Made by a program: the position numbers and the translations under genes. This document shows, piece by piece, positions 42,109 through 50,922 of a stretch of DNA of 64,000 bases (position 1 is its first letter; the number at the start of each line of letters is the position of its first letter). Under the pieces are notes generated by a model. That model was given only the letters and a program-made list of their open reading frames with translations. It searched no databases and was not told where the DNA came from. Source of the stretch: Mesorhizobium sp. YC-39 (GTDB lineage: Bacteria > Pseudomonadota > Alphaproteobacteria > Rhizobiales > Rhizobiaceae). The DNA lies in NCBI RefSeq assembly GCF_025753795.1, contig NZ_JAOWPS010000004.1, forward strand, positions 248,001 through 312,000. Direction: 5' to 3'.

Positions 42109-42963
42109 TCAGAACAGGAAAGCGGCCGTGGCGGGGTTCGGTCCGGTGCGGCCGTCGGGCGAATCCATGCCCCGGATGGCCTCGAGGTCGTTCGGTCCCA
42201 GCTCGAAATCGAAGACATCGAAGTTGTCGGCGATGCGCTCCTGACGGATCGACTTCGGAATGACGATCAGCCCCTCCTGGAGGTGCCAGCGGATGATGAT
42301 CTGGGCCACCGACTTGCCGTGCTTCCTGGCGATGCCTGCAAGGGTCGGGTCGCTCAGCAGCCGGCCGCTGCCCAGCGGGCTCCAGCTTTCGATGCGGATA
42401 TCGTGCCGGGCATGAAAGTCCCTGATGTCGCGCTGCTGAAACCGGGGATGCAGTTCGATCTGGTTGACCGTGGGCGTGACGCCGGTCTCGCCGATGATCC
42501 GCTCCAAATGGTCCTGGTTGAAATTCGAGACGCCGATCGACTTGATGCGGCCTGCCTGCCTGAGTTCGATCAGCGTCTTCCATGCCTCGACATATTTGCC
42601 CTGACTGGGCACAGGCCAGTGGATCAGGAACAGGTCGATCTGGTCGATCCCGAGCTTGCTCATCGTCTCGTCGAAAGCCCGCAGGGCGGCGTCACGCTGA
42701 TGCGCGCCATTGCGCAGCTTCGAGGTGATGAACAGCTCGCGTCTCGGAACGCTGGCCGCGCGGATTGCCCGTCCGACCCCTTCCTCGTTCTGGTAGCCCT
42801 CGGCGGTGTCGATCAACCTGTAGCCGGCCTCGATGCCCCAGCCCACGACTTGCGCCGTGATGGCCGGATCGACCTGCCACACGCCAAGGCCAATCTGGGG
42901 AATGACGGAGCCGTCGTTCAAGGCAATCTGTTCGGGTCTGTTCAGGGTAGATTGTTCAGGCAT
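42109..42963 (-). CDS. Aldo/keto reductase (DkgA/AKR5-like)
   Basis: A 284-residue TIM-barrel oxidoreductase. The family signatures GYRLIDTAEGYQNEEGVGRAI (catalytic Asp and Tyr), LFITSKL (catalytic Lys), DLFLIHWPVP (His), GVSNF and IVIPKSIRQERIADNFDVFDFEL (NADPH site) are complete and resemble 2,5-diketo-D-gluconate reductases. Real substrates may be methylglyoxal or other small carbonyls. The ATG at 42963 has AAGGA 7 bases upstream; the ATG at 42981 lacks one. It is monocistronic. Confidence 0.9.
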   Translation of the reverse strand: MPEQSTLNRPEQIALNDGSVIPQIGLGVWQVDPAITAQVVGWGIEAGYRLIDTAEGYQNEEGVGRAIRAASVPRRELFITSKLRNGAHQRDAALRAFDETMSKLGIDQIDLFLIHWPVPSQGKYVEAWKTLIELRQAGRIKSIGVSNFNQDHLERIIGETGVTPTVNQIELHPRFQQRDIRDFHARHDIRIESWSPLGSGRLLSDPTLAGIARKHGKSVAQIIIRWHLQEGLIVIPKSIRQERIADNFDVFDFELGPNDLEAIRGMDSPDGRTGPNPATAAFLF

Positions 42964-43187
42964 GTTCAAATCCTTCTGCATAATTCCGCCCGGCGCACGT
43001 CTTATCTAGTCCCGGCGACCGCCAAAGCCAGTCGATATCAGGAGAATGTGACGAAACGGACATGAGGCGCCCGATCTCGAGGCCCCCTTCGAGCTGTCAT
43101 CGCTTCAAGCCACAATGGATTTTGGGGGTTCTCCCTGCAGTCGCGGATTGTATGGTAGTCTGCGGGAATATCCTGGAGGCGGCTGCA

Positions 43188-43823
43188 TTGACCAATAGCG
43201 TGGAAACCGAAGAGGCAAGTGGTTGGTCTGACCTGCTGGTCGCTGCGGAAAAAGGCGATGCGCAGGCCGTCCGATCGGAACTGGCGGCCGGCGCCGATAT
43301 CAACGAAATAGACGAAGGCGGCTGGTCGGCCCTTCATCTTGCAGCCCTCAATGCCCGCATCGCGGCGGTCGAAGCGTTGATCGAACACCCGGCAATCGAT
43401 GTGAATTCTAGGAACAAATGGAAGAGCACGCCTTTGAGCCTGGCTTCGGCCAGGGGCCACCACGACTGTGTTTCGGCCCTCGTCAAACATCCTGAGATAG
43501 AGCTCGATGCACGGGCTGACTACTACGGCAGAACGGCGCTGATTGAAGCAGCAAAGAACGGGCATCTGGATGTCGTCAAGTTACTTCTGGAGAATGGTGC
43601 CGACGTAAACCTGACGGACAAGACAGGACGAAACAACGCGCTCATCGAGGCTATCAAGGGGCGGCATTACGAGATCGCGGAATATCTGCTGAGTTCCGGG
43701 AAAGTGAACTTTCTCAACAAGGAGATGAGGTTGAACGCCCTGATCTGGGCTGGCAGCAGCCGTAACCGTCACCTTATCGAAAAGCTGGAAGCCGCGATCC
43801 ATACTTTCTTCGAGGGCAAGTAG
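43188..43823 (+). CDS. Ankyrin-repeat protein
   Basis: A 211-residue protein made of about five ankyrin repeats (LLVAAEKGDAQAVRSELAAGADINEID; WSALHLAALNARIAAVEALIEHPAIDVNSRN; TPLSLASARGHHDCVSALVKHPEIELDAR; RTALIEAAKNGHLDVVKLLLENGADVNLTD; NNALIEAIKGRHYEIAEYLLSSGKVNF). No signal peptide, so a cytoplasmic protein-binding scaffold. The start is taken as TTG at 43188, with GGAGG 9 bases upstream and the first repeat close behind; an ATG at 43152 would add residues without a ribosome site. No partner gene is evident. Confidence 0.8.
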   Translation: MTNSVETEEASGWSDLLVAAEKGDAQAVRSELAAGADINEIDEGGWSALHLAALNARIAAVEALIEHPAIDVNSRNKWKSTPLSLASARGHHDCVSALVKHPEIELDARADYYGRTALIEAAKNGHLDVVKLLLENGADVNLTDKTGRNNALIEAIKGRHYEIAEYLLSSGKVNFLNKEMRLNALIWAGSSRNRHLIEKLEAAIHTFFEGK

Positions 43824-44235
43824 CCGCCTCGCCGCAGAAAGACCTGGCCCGATGATTGCCGCTTGCCCGCTCCGGCAGGCCGAGCCTCCAACCGTGACGA
43901 GAATGTCGACCTCTCTCAGCTAGAAGCCAAGCGGCCCTACGCGATTAAGTTGTAATGGAGGCGCAATGCTTAGCCGGCTTCACTGTAAGTGCGCCGAGTA
44001 TTTACGTTTTTCATTTCCACCTTCATCTGCGAGGATGACGGCCGCATCGCGGTTTGTGTCATTCGAACGGACGAGGACATTAGCCAAGCCTGTGCCTAGC
44101 GTGGACTTGGCCTCATGCGGCCTCATGCGCTCACATCGGGAGAGAGGATGAGTTTGTATCCGGCCTGTAGGGGAGGCGAGGATCAAGCCTTGAAAGCTCC
44201 CTTCCTGGTGGCGTTGTACGAGAGGGAGTCCGGTT
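43824..44235. other. 412-base intergenic region before the coiled-coil gene
   Basis: Contains one possible small gene (43966-44151, listed separately) and otherwise no recognisable feature. The stretch 44000-44150 is richer in A and T than the flanks and may hold the promoter of the coiled-coil gene. No terminator-like hairpin was found after the ankyrin gene. Confidence 0.35.
43966..44151 (+). CDS. Possible small ORF (61 aa)
   Basis: An ATG preceded by GGAGG at 4 bases opens a 61-codon frame (MLSRLHCKCAEYLRFSFPPS..., ending MRSHRERG). The ribosome site is good, but the composition (Arg, Ser, Cys) looks like unselected sequence and no family is recognised. Could be a leader peptide for the coiled-coil gene downstream. 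Low confidence. Confidence 0.25.
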   Translation: MLSRLHCKCAEYLRFSFPPSSARMTAASRFVSFERTRTLAKPVPSVDLASCGLMRSHRERG

Positions 44236-45696
44236 ATGAAGTTCAAAGCTCTGATAAAGCGTGCCGAGGTTGTGGATGGAGCGTTCGAGCAGCTCGAATC
44301 CGATCTGGCGAATGCGTTCGATGAATGTATCAACCTGGACGATGAATGGCCGCCGGAGGGCGAGGTCGGTATCTCGGACGAAAATCTCGCGGCAAGGAAT
44401 GACAACGCGCTGCTTGAGTACAATCCGCAGTCTGAGGACAATGCGCCGCCTGAGGACAATTCGGGCGAAACCGCGCGGCGGCTGACTTCCCACACCCAAA
44501 CCCGACTGGCTGCATTGAATGCCGTCGATGAGCTCTTCCACGATGCGCAGGACTATATGGGGGAGATCAATGCGAAGCTGTCGGAGATCGCGACCTCGCA
44601 TCACCTGACAGGCGAATATTTGAAGCTTCTTCACGGAGACATTCTCCGCGCCAATGAATTGGAACTGGCAAATGCCAGCCTGACCACGCAGCAAAGAGCG
44701 CTGTCGGACCAGCTTCACGATGCGACCAAAAAACAGCGTGAGCGCGACAGCGCCATCGAAGCCCTGCAGCAGCGTGAAACAAGCCTGATCGAGGACAAGG
44801 AGGCGCTTCGCGGTGCGCTGGCCGCGGCAAGGCTTGAACTGGTCGTGGCAGGCAATGCGAGCGCGAAACGCGAGGCGGAGTTCGGCGACCTCGTCAAAAC
44901 GATTTCGGCCAAGACGGTCGAGGTCGACAGGCGCTCGCGCGAGAACGAGATGCTGCGGGAAAAGCATGTCAGCCTTTCGATCGACCTCGACAAGGCGCTG
45001 AAGCGGGAAGCCGAGGCGCGTCACAGGCTGGATGAACTGTCGACGATCCACGCCAATGACGCGGCGCGGCTTGCCGACCTGCTGGCTGCGCTCGGCAAAA
45101 GCGAAAAAGAGGAGATGCGGCTGCAGAAATCGCTCGATAGCGCGCAAGCCAAGCTCTCGGAAATGACCGAAGCGGCGCGTATCAGGGAAGGCGACAAGGA
45201 AGCCGAGCTGCAACGCAGCCTGGCCGAGATGAGCGGCCTGCGGTCTGAAATTCAGGGCCTGCAATCGCGATTGGAGCTTGCCTCGCACGAGAATAGCGAA
45301 GCCGCCAGCGAGATCGCCAGGCTCAAGGCCCAATGGAGCGATGCTGTTGCCGAAAAGCAGATCGCGGAGCAGAAATTGTCCGCGCTCATCAAGGAGAATG
45401 AGCACGACAAGATGAACCTTTCGACGGTGAGCGCGAACCTTTCACAGCTTTCCCTGCAGCAGGCATCCGAACAGATCCAGCACGATGTCCAGAGACAGGA
45501 GTGTGAGGATCTGCGCGCCGAAGTGGCAGCGCTCAATGCCCGGGTCAAGGAGCTGTTGCCCTATGAGCGGCTCCACAAGGTGACAAACGCCAGGTCGCGC
45601 GAAGACACCGTGGTCGAGATCGCCGGCGTGGTGGCGGAGAAGGCGCGCGCCACCAGCAGGCGGCGCGTCCGTCCAAGCCTGCGCGCGGCATCATAA
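44236..45696 (+). CDS. Long coiled-coil protein (486 aa), unknown function
   Basis: Residues 1-85 are acidic and Pro/Asn-rich (linker-like); residues 85-455 are an almost unbroken, proline-free coiled coil (blocks such as LSDQLHDATKKQRERDSAIEAL, NEMLREKHVSLSIDLDKALK, LQKSLDSAQAKLSEM); the tail (RATSRRRVRPSLRAAS) is strongly basic. There is no ATPase, membrane segment or signal peptide. The layout suggests a cytoskeletal or scaffold protein in the manner of crescentin or FilP, or a DNA- or membrane-binding tether through the basic tail, but I do not recognise the family. GAGGGAG precedes the ATG. Confidence 0.8.
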   Translation: MKFKALIKRAEVVDGAFEQLESDLANAFDECINLDDEWPPEGEVGISDENLAARNDNALLEYNPQSEDNAPPEDNSGETARRLTSHTQTRLAALNAVDELFHDAQDYMGEINAKLSEIATSHHLTGEYLKLLHGDILRANELELANASLTTQQRALSDQLHDATKKQRERDSAIEALQQRETSLIEDKEALRGALAAARLELVVAGNASAKREAEFGDLVKTISAKTVEVDRRSRENEMLREKHVSLSIDLDKALKREAEARHRLDELSTIHANDAARLADLLAALGKSEKEEMRLQKSLDSAQAKLSEMTEAARIREGDKEAELQRSLAEMSGLRSEIQGLQSRLELASHENSEAASEIARLKAQWSDAVAEKQIAEQKLSALIKENEHDKMNLSTVSANLSQLSLQQASEQIQHDVQRQECEDLRAEVAALNARVKELLPYERLHKVTNARSREDTVVEIAGVVAEKARATSRRRVRPSLRAAS

Positions 45697-45742
45697 AAGG
45701 CGCGGCCGTCACGAGCCGGCGCCAGGAACCAGTGGCGTCGGT

Positions 45743-47272
45743 CTACTCATGGGTTCCGGCCTCATAGGCTGCAAGTGCTTTGGCGACGCCGGCAACGAGG
45801 TGTTCAACATCGCTCGCATGTTCGAAGGCGATCCCGGTTTGCGCAAACTCCAGTGGCGAATAGTCAGGCGCTATCCGCTTGACCTCTGCCATGATGCGCT
45901 GAGCTTCCTCCAGGTCGCCGAGTTGCGCGTGGCACCCCGCCAGCCTTGTCAGTCGCCAGGGGGTCTTCGAGGGGACCTTGGACATGCTGACAAGCGCAGC
46001 CTTGTAATCTCCAGCCGAGTATAGCGCGATGGCGCGATCATAGTGGTACCAGTCTGGATGGATCGGGTTGATCCGTATCGCATTGTCAAGCGCCACGAGC
46101 GCTTCAAGAGGCCTGCCTCTCATCGTCAGCAAGAACCCCATTTGCGTAATCGTATCGGCGTCATATGGATTGAGGTCGAGCGCGCGTTGAAGGTGATATT
46201 CAGCCGCATCGAACCGACGGGAATAGATTAAAGCCTGGGCGAGTACCCGATGGCAGCGTGGCTCTTCCGGCGCCAGGGTCACCGCACACTCCGCGCGGTC
46301 GATCACCGAACCAAGCGCTTCCGGGGATGCCTCGGCATAGCCACCGATAATGAGATCGGCGAGCGCGATGTAAGAATGCGCCAGTGCATAGGTCGGATCC
46401 TTTTCGACCGCCGCCTGGAAAAGACCGCGCGCAGCCTGGTTGTCATCATCACCATAACCGCGCAGACGGGCCAGTCCGCGCAGCAGAAGCTCGTATGCAG
46501 CCAAGCTGTCAGGAGGTTTTGGGGATGCCTGCTTGACACCTGCGTCGTCGAGCCGAGCGACCAGCCGGTTCACCACACGGCGGGCGATTTCTTCCTGTAT
46601 GTCGAAGATCTGACCGCCAGACGCAGAAAAGGTATCGCTCCACAGGACTCCACCCGTCGAGGCGGCAATGAGACTGAGGGTAACCCGCATGCCGTCTGCG
46701 CGAGTTGTCGCCCTGCCGCGAACCAGATAGGTTGCGCCAAGGCTGTCGCCAACGGCACGCCAATCGGAAGCCGCATCCGAGACGAATGCAAATCCGGAAT
46801 TGCGCGCCAGCACGACGACCGTTCCGAAGCGCGCCAACGCGTTGACGATGTCTTCGGCAAAGCCGTCCACCAGAGGGGTGTCCTCCGGCGCACCTTCATT
46901 GGTGAAACGCAGCACCGCAACGCTCGGCTGTCCAGCGTGCTCTTGCTTTGGCGCCTCGAGACAAGAAAGGACGTAGCCCCGTTTGGCAACCGTACGGATA
47001 ATGGTTTGGCTTTCGTCCTGCAGCGCCTTTCGCAACTCCCTCACAGCCTGCGTCAGTGAGTCTTCGGTCACGAAGACATCGGGCCACACCGCTGACATCA
47101 GTTCCGACTTGGTCGCGACACGCCCGACATTTCTGCTGAGATAGGTCAACAGATCAAACGCCTTGGAGCGCAGTGCAACCGGTTTCCCGTCGCGCAGCAG
47201 CAACCCGCGGGCAAGATCAAGCTCGCAACTGCCAAGTGCCAGTAGTACGTTCCCTGGGTTTTCTTGCGACAT
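45743..47272 (-). CDS. CadC-like winged-helix/TolB-like/TPR regulator
   Basis: A 509-residue protein of three parts: an OmpR/PhoB-type winged helix (about 10-105: LDLARGLLLRDGKPVALRSKAFDLLTYLSRNVGRVATKSELMSAVWPD, then DSLTQAVRELRKALQD), an adenylate-cyclase-associated TolB-like domain (about 115-235: PSVAVLRFTNEGAPEDTPLVDGFAEDIVNALAR) and TPR repeats (250-500: AEYHLQRALDLNPYDADTITQMGFLLTMRGRPLEAL). This layout is very common in Mesorhizobium and Bradyrhizobium; the cyclase domain itself is absent, so it is probably a transcription regulator with a protein-interaction tail. The ATG at 47272 overlaps the upstream small gene by 56 bases; an ATG at 47323 would lengthen this. Confidence 0.82.
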   Translation of the reverse strand: MSQENPGNVLLALGSCELDLARGLLLRDGKPVALRSKAFDLLTYLSRNVGRVATKSELMSAVWPDVFVTEDSLTQAVRELRKALQDESQTIIRTVAKRGYVLSCLEAPKQEHAGQPSVAVLRFTNEGAPEDTPLVDGFAEDIVNALARFGTVVVLARNSGFAFVSDAASDWRAVGDSLGATYLVRGRATTRADGMRVTLSLIAASTGGVLWSDTFSASGGQIFDIQEEIARRVVNRLVARLDDAGVKQASPKPPDSLAAYELLLRGLARLRGYGDDDNQAARGLFQAAVEKDPTYALAHSYIALADLIIGGYAEASPEALGSVIDRAECAVTLAPEEPRCHRVLAQALIYSRRFDAAEYHLQRALDLNPYDADTITQMGFLLTMRGRPLEALVALDNAIRINPIHPDWYHYDRAIALYSAGDYKAALVSMSKVPSKTPWRLTRLAGCHAQLGDLEEAQRIMAEVKRIAPDYSPLEFAQTGIAFEHASDVEHLVAGVAKALAAYEAGTHE

Positions 47273-47525
47273 TGAATGCCGATCTGACCAGCTCGACCAA
47301 ACGCTGCCTGATTGGGGTCTCAATCGGCGCGAACGTCAAGGGATCAGGAGAATTTGGTTCGCCTTTACTTTGGCTGGAAGTCATGCGCCTCTCCATGGCG
47401 ATGATCTCCAGCATTTCGAACATTGTTCCAGGCATGGGTGCACAAGGCGACGCAGCCATGACGGTGGACGCAAATTCCAGGAGTTCCTGCCGAGCGGCTT
47501 GGCGCGTGTTCTCATTCGGTGACAT
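47217..47525 (-). CDS. Small protein overlapping the winged-helix/TPR gene (102 aa)
   Basis: Starts at an ATG (47525) with a strong GGAGG 7 bases upstream and encodes MSPNENTRQAARQELLEFAS..., ending RKPRERTTGTWQLRA, mainly helical and with four Met-rich turns. Its last 56 bases overlap the beginning of the regulator gene in another frame. Overlap plus a good ribosome site suggest that translation of the regulator depends on this small protein. No family recognised; could be a helical accessory or a leader. The regulator start itself has no clear ribosome site, which supports coupling. Confidence 0.6.
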   Translation of the reverse strand: MSPNENTRQAARQELLEFASTVMAASPCAPMPGTMFEMLEIIAMERRMTSSQSKGEPNSPDPLTFAPIETPIRQRLVELVRSAFNVARKPRERTTGTWQLRA

Positions 47526-47671
47526 GTTCGACCTCCGTTCGTTCTTGAGAACAATGAAGCCGGAGATCGAGCGCGTACCGGAAGATTTCTGAAATTCTGC
47601 TGAATCTTGCGGCTCGGTCCGCACCCAAAATGACGGCGCCGCCCCACGGCCGGCGCCGCTTCGCGGTCAAG

Positions 47672-48568
47672 TCATCGCGCAAACGTCTCGACGATGATGC
47701 GTGCCACATCTGCATGTACCGCCTCGCGTTCTGCGCGAGGAGCGGTAGACCCGGTGTAATAGACGGCGGCAAGAATGGGGGCGCCTGCCGGTGGCCACAG
47801 GATCGCAACTGTGTTCGTCGACCCGTTGTCGCCGCTGCCGGTCTTATCGCCGATGCCCCAATTGGCAGGCAGACCGGCGCGAATTCGAGCCGCCCCGACC
47901 TTGTCCTCGATCAGCCAGGCCTCGATGCGCTTGCGCGATGCCGGAGACAGCACGTCGCCCAGCAGAATGCGCCTGGCCAGCCCAAGCATCGCCCTTGGGC
48001 TGGTTGTGTCGCGTTTGTCACCAGGGATGGACGTGTTCAAAGTGGGCTCCGTACGATCAAGCCGAGTGACGTCGTCACCGAGCGAGCGTGCGAACCGGGT
48101 GAGGCCGCCCGGGCCGCCAAGCACCCTGAGCAAGAGGTTCCCGGCGGTGTTGTCGCTCCACGCCACCGCTGCGGCGCAGACATCCTCCAGCTTCATGCCG
48201 TCCTGAAGGTGCTGCTTGGTGATCGGAGAGTATCCGGGTTCGATATCGGCCTCGGTATAGGCGATCCTGTCGTCGAGCTTCGCCTTGTCGTCATCGACCT
48301 GCTTGAGCACCCCGGCCGCGGCCAGGAATTTGAAGGTGCTGGTGATCGGAAACAGTTCGTCCGCCCGGTACTCGAGCCTGGTGTCGGTCTCGGTGTCGAG
48401 AACCATCACGCCAAGGCGCCCGCCATTCTTGGCTTCGAGCGCCGCGACCGCCTTGGCCGCGGCAAGAATGCTGTTCTCGCCAGGCCGCTCCGTCGCCTGA
48501 AGCCGGGCGATCGGCAAGAGTGCGAATGCACCGAAAAGCGTTGCACGCCGAGTGATCGAGAGGGTCAT
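47672..48568 (-). CDS. bla: Class A beta-lactamase
   Basis: A 298-residue serine beta-lactamase with an N-terminal export signal containing a twin arginine (SITRRATLFGAFALLPIARLQA). The active site is complete: Ser77-Thr-Phe-Lys80, Ser138-Asp-Asn140, Glu174 in DRTEPTLN and Lys242-Thr-Gly244. It should hydrolyse penicillins and perhaps cephalosporins in the periplasm. The ATG at 48568 has GGAG 6 bases upstream. It follows ampC on the same strand with a gap of 116 bases that contains a small hairpin (48656-48670), so the two enzymes are probably co-expressed under the divergent AmpR-type regulator. Confidence 0.93.
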   Translation of the reverse strand: MTLSITRRATLFGAFALLPIARLQATERPGENSILAAAKAVAALEAKNGGRLGVMVLDTETDTRLEYRADELFPITSTFKFLAAAGVLKQVDDDKAKLDDRIAYTEADIEPGYSPITKQHLQDGMKLEDVCAAAVAWSDNTAGNLLLRVLGGPGGLTRFARSLGDDVTRLDRTEPTLNTSIPGDKRDTTSPRAMLGLARRILLGDVLSPASRKRIEAWLIEDKVGAARIRAGLPANWGIGDKTGSGDNGSTNTVAILWPPAGAPILAAVYYTGSTAPRAEREAVHADVARIIVETFAR

Positions 48569-48655
48569 TTGGTTCTCCATTTTTGGGCATAGATGCGCGG
48601 CCACGGGGCGGGCTCGCCCGTGAAAATTTGCGTTTGTGTTGAGGGGTTCGGGGGA

Positions 48656-48670
48656 CGCAGCGTCGCTGCG
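48656..48670. other. Hairpin between the two beta-lactamase genes
   Basis: CGCAGC, GTC, GCTGCG: a perfect six-pair stem in the 116-base gap between ampC and the class A gene. It has no T-run on either strand and may only modulate expression of the second gene. Confidence 0.4.
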
Positions 48671-48684
48671 ATCAGATAGCCAGC

Positions 48685-49845
48685 CTATTCAGCAAGCCGT
48701 GACAGCACGAGGTAGGCAGCCTTGACCCGCGCATCGTTCGGATAGTTCTTGTTGGCGAGCATCACGATGCCGATCTTTTTTGCCGGGACGTAGGCGACAT
48801 AGGTGCCGAAGCCGTTGGTGGACCCGGTCTTGTTGAGGATCACATCTCCTCGTGGAGCCATAGGCGGATCGATCGCGGCCGCCGGGATGGAGGCCAGCAT
48901 TTTCGACGAGTTGCCGGCGACAATCTTCGCCAGCTCGACCGGATAGGGGTATTGCTCCCAGATCAGATCCTGGATGAGCTCACCAGAGCGGAAGTACCCG
49001 GTGTGCGTGGCATCGATCGCACGCGCGACATTATCCGGCACCTTGCCGATGCCCATGTTCACTTCAAGGAAGCGGATCATGTCGACCGTGTTCGACTTGA
49101 CCCCATAAGCCTCGGTCGCGAGCAGGGCAGGGGTGACCCGGGCAGGCTTGTCGGCGCGATTGTAGCCCCATGCGTAAGACTTCATCTCCGCCTTTGGCAC
49201 ATCGATGTATGTCCGCTGCAAGCCGAGCTCCGGGAACAACCGCTTTTCCATCAACGTCCGGAAGCTCGCACCCATGGCCTTGGCGGTGACCATGCCGAGC
49301 AGGCCCACACTGGGATTGGCATAGGTGCGATACATGCCGGGAGCAAATTGCGGTCTCCATTGGCGATAGTAGGCAATGAGCTGCTTCTGGTTCTTCACCG
49401 CATCGGGCAGTTGGAGCGGGAATCCGCCGGCCGTATGCGTGCCGAGGTCCAGCAGTCGCACATCGTCCAGCGCGCTGCCTTTCAGCTCGGGCATGTGCTT
49501 GCTGACGCTGTCGCCGAGCGACAGCTTGCCCTCGACCTCGGCATAGGCGGTCAGGGTCGCCGTGAAGGTTTTGCTGACCGAACCCAGTTCAAACAGCGTG
49601 TCGCGCGTGACGGCGGCCCTGGAATCCTTCGAGGCTACGCCGTAATCGATGAAATAGCGCTCGCCGTTCATCGTCACGGCGACGGCCAACCCCGGAATGC
49701 CGTATTGCGCGATCACCGGCTTCATCGCCTCGTCGACAGCCTGCCGCACCCTGTCGGCCTGGTCCGCGCCATGGGCGCCGGACAGCCCCATCAGCACAGT
49801 GGCGACGAGGTTGGACGCAATCCTTGTATACAGTCGGCTGGGCAT
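48685..49845 (-). CDS. ampC: Class C beta-lactamase AmpC
   Basis: A 386-residue periplasmic serine beta-lactamase. The signal peptide ends near LMGLSGAHGA. The catalytic motifs are Ser89-Val-Ser-Lys92, Tyr175-Ala-Asn177 and Lys339-Thr-Gly341. Length and order match chromosomal AmpC cephalosporinases. AAGGAA lies upstream of the ATG. The LysR-type ampR is divergent 101 bases away, the same arrangement as in Citrobacter, Enterobacter and Pseudomonas, so expression is probably inducible by beta-lactams through cell-wall recycling products. Confidence 0.94.
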   Translation of the reverse strand: MPSRLYTRIASNLVATVLMGLSGAHGADQADRVRQAVDEAMKPVIAQYGIPGLAVAVTMNGERYFIDYGVASKDSRAAVTRDTLFELGSVSKTFTATLTAYAEVEGKLSLGDSVSKHMPELKGSALDDVRLLDLGTHTAGGFPLQLPDAVKNQKQLIAYYRQWRPQFAPGMYRTYANPSVGLLGMVTAKAMGASFRTLMEKRLFPELGLQRTYIDVPKAEMKSYAWGYNRADKPARVTPALLATEAYGVKSNTVDMIRFLEVNMGIGKVPDNVARAIDATHTGYFRSGELIQDLIWEQYPYPVELAKIVAGNSSKMLASIPAAAIDPPMAPRGDVILNKTGSTNGFGTYVAYVPAKKIGIVMLANKNYPNDARVKAAYLVLSRLAE

Positions 49846-49908
49846 TGGGCGGTTCCTTCGGTTTGGACGGTCGTGGTTTATGACCCCTTCGAACCGAGGG
49901 CAAACAAT

Positions 49909-49936
49909 GATAAATCGGATCAGCTATTAGATTATC
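49909..49936. promoter_or_regulatory. Candidate AmpR-binding dyad between ampC and ampR
   Basis: GATAA (49909-49913) and TTATC (49932-49936) form an inverted repeat inside the 101-base divergent gap, close to the ampR start. LysR-type sites of this kind (with internal T-N11-A spacing) lie between ampR and ampC in other bacteria. The exact site is a guess. Confidence 0.45.
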
Positions 49937-49946
49937 TTGGGCATCG

Positions 49947-50867
49947 ATGGTTCGACCTTATCTGCCACTGAATGCGCTGCGGGCGTTTGAGGCCTCGGCC
50001 CGGCATCTCAGCTTCACACGAGCCGGGATCGAACTCGCGGTGACGCAGGCTGCGGTGAGCCAGCAGGTCCGATCGCTTGAACAGAGGTTGGGCATTCAGC
50101 TGTTCCGCAGACTTCCGCGCGGCCTCAAGATAACGGCGGAGGGCGAAGCCTTGCTGCCGATCGTCAGCGATGCCTTCGATCGCCTGGCAAGAACGCTCGG
50201 CCGCGTTGGATCGGCGAAGGTGCGCGAGCCGCTCGTCGTTGGAGCCGTCGGGACCTTCGCGGTCGGCTGGCTGCTGCCTCGGCTGGAGGATTTCCGGCGT
50301 GCCCATCCATTCGTCGAGCTCAGGCTTTCCACCAACAACAATCGCGTCGATATGGCGGCCGAAGGTTTGGATTTCTCCATCCGTTTTGGCAACGGCGCCT
50401 GGCATGGCCTTGATGCGACAGAGCTTTTCCAAGCACCGCTGACGCCGTTATGCACGCCCGAACTGGCGGCGACGCTGCATACGCCACAGGATCTGAGCGA
50501 GCTTACGCTCTTGCGCAGCTATCGCATGGACGAATGGAGCCGCTGGTTCGGGGCCGCCGGCACGGACGTTCCGCCGAACATTGCAGGTGCGATCGTATTC
50601 GATTCATCGCTCGCCATGATGGAGGCTGCAGAACAAGGGGTAGGTGTCGCCCTCGCTCCAGCGCTGATGTTCTCACGGCAATTGCGCAATGGTTCCATAC
50701 GACGCCCGTTCCCGGCTGCCATTTCGCTCGGCAGCTATTGGCTGACCAAACTCAAGTCGAAGACGCCGACAGCCGCGATGCTGGCGTTCGCCGACTGGAT
50801 TGCCGCGCAGGAGCCGGAGCCCCTCGATAGGCTGCATGCCGATGCGCCTTCGCTTTCTCAATCCTGA
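49947..50867 (+). CDS. ampR: AmpR-type LysR regulator of beta-lactamase
   Basis: A 306-residue LysR regulator. Its N-terminus MVRPYLPLNALRAFEASARHLSFTRAGIELAVTQAAVSQQVRSLEQRLGIQLFRRLPRGLKITAEGEALLP closely follows AmpR, and the effector domain is of normal length. AmpR responds to muropeptides: it activates ampC when anhydro-muropeptides build up and represses it with UDP-MurNAc-pentapeptide. Assignment rests on sequence pattern and on the divergent ampC. The class A gene behind ampC would be a second target. Confidence 0.9.
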   Translation: MVRPYLPLNALRAFEASARHLSFTRAGIELAVTQAAVSQQVRSLEQRLGIQLFRRLPRGLKITAEGEALLPIVSDAFDRLARTLGRVGSAKVREPLVVGAVGTFAVGWLLPRLEDFRRAHPFVELRLSTNNNRVDMAAEGLDFSIRFGNGAWHGLDATELFQAPLTPLCTPELAATLHTPQDLSELTLLRSYRMDEWSRWFGAAGTDVPPNIAGAIVFDSSLAMMEAAEQGVGVALAPALMFSRQLRNGSIRRPFPAAISLGSYWLTKLKSKTPTAAMLAFADWIAAQEPEPLDRLHADAPSLSQS

Positions 50868-50922
50868 AGCGAAGTTTCGCCGTGGCCAGAGCATCCGGCC
50901 GCAATGAGCGGGGCGGGCGCGT

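Noticed and set aside
44131..45405. A 424-codon minus-strand frame opposite the coiled-coil gene
   Set aside because: Antisense of heptad repeats; Leu/Arg/Phe-rich with no recognisable domain and no ribosome site.
47630..48592. A 320-codon plus-strand frame opposite the class A beta-lactamase
   Set aside because: Shadow frame; the opposite strand carries every active-site motif of the beta-lactamase.
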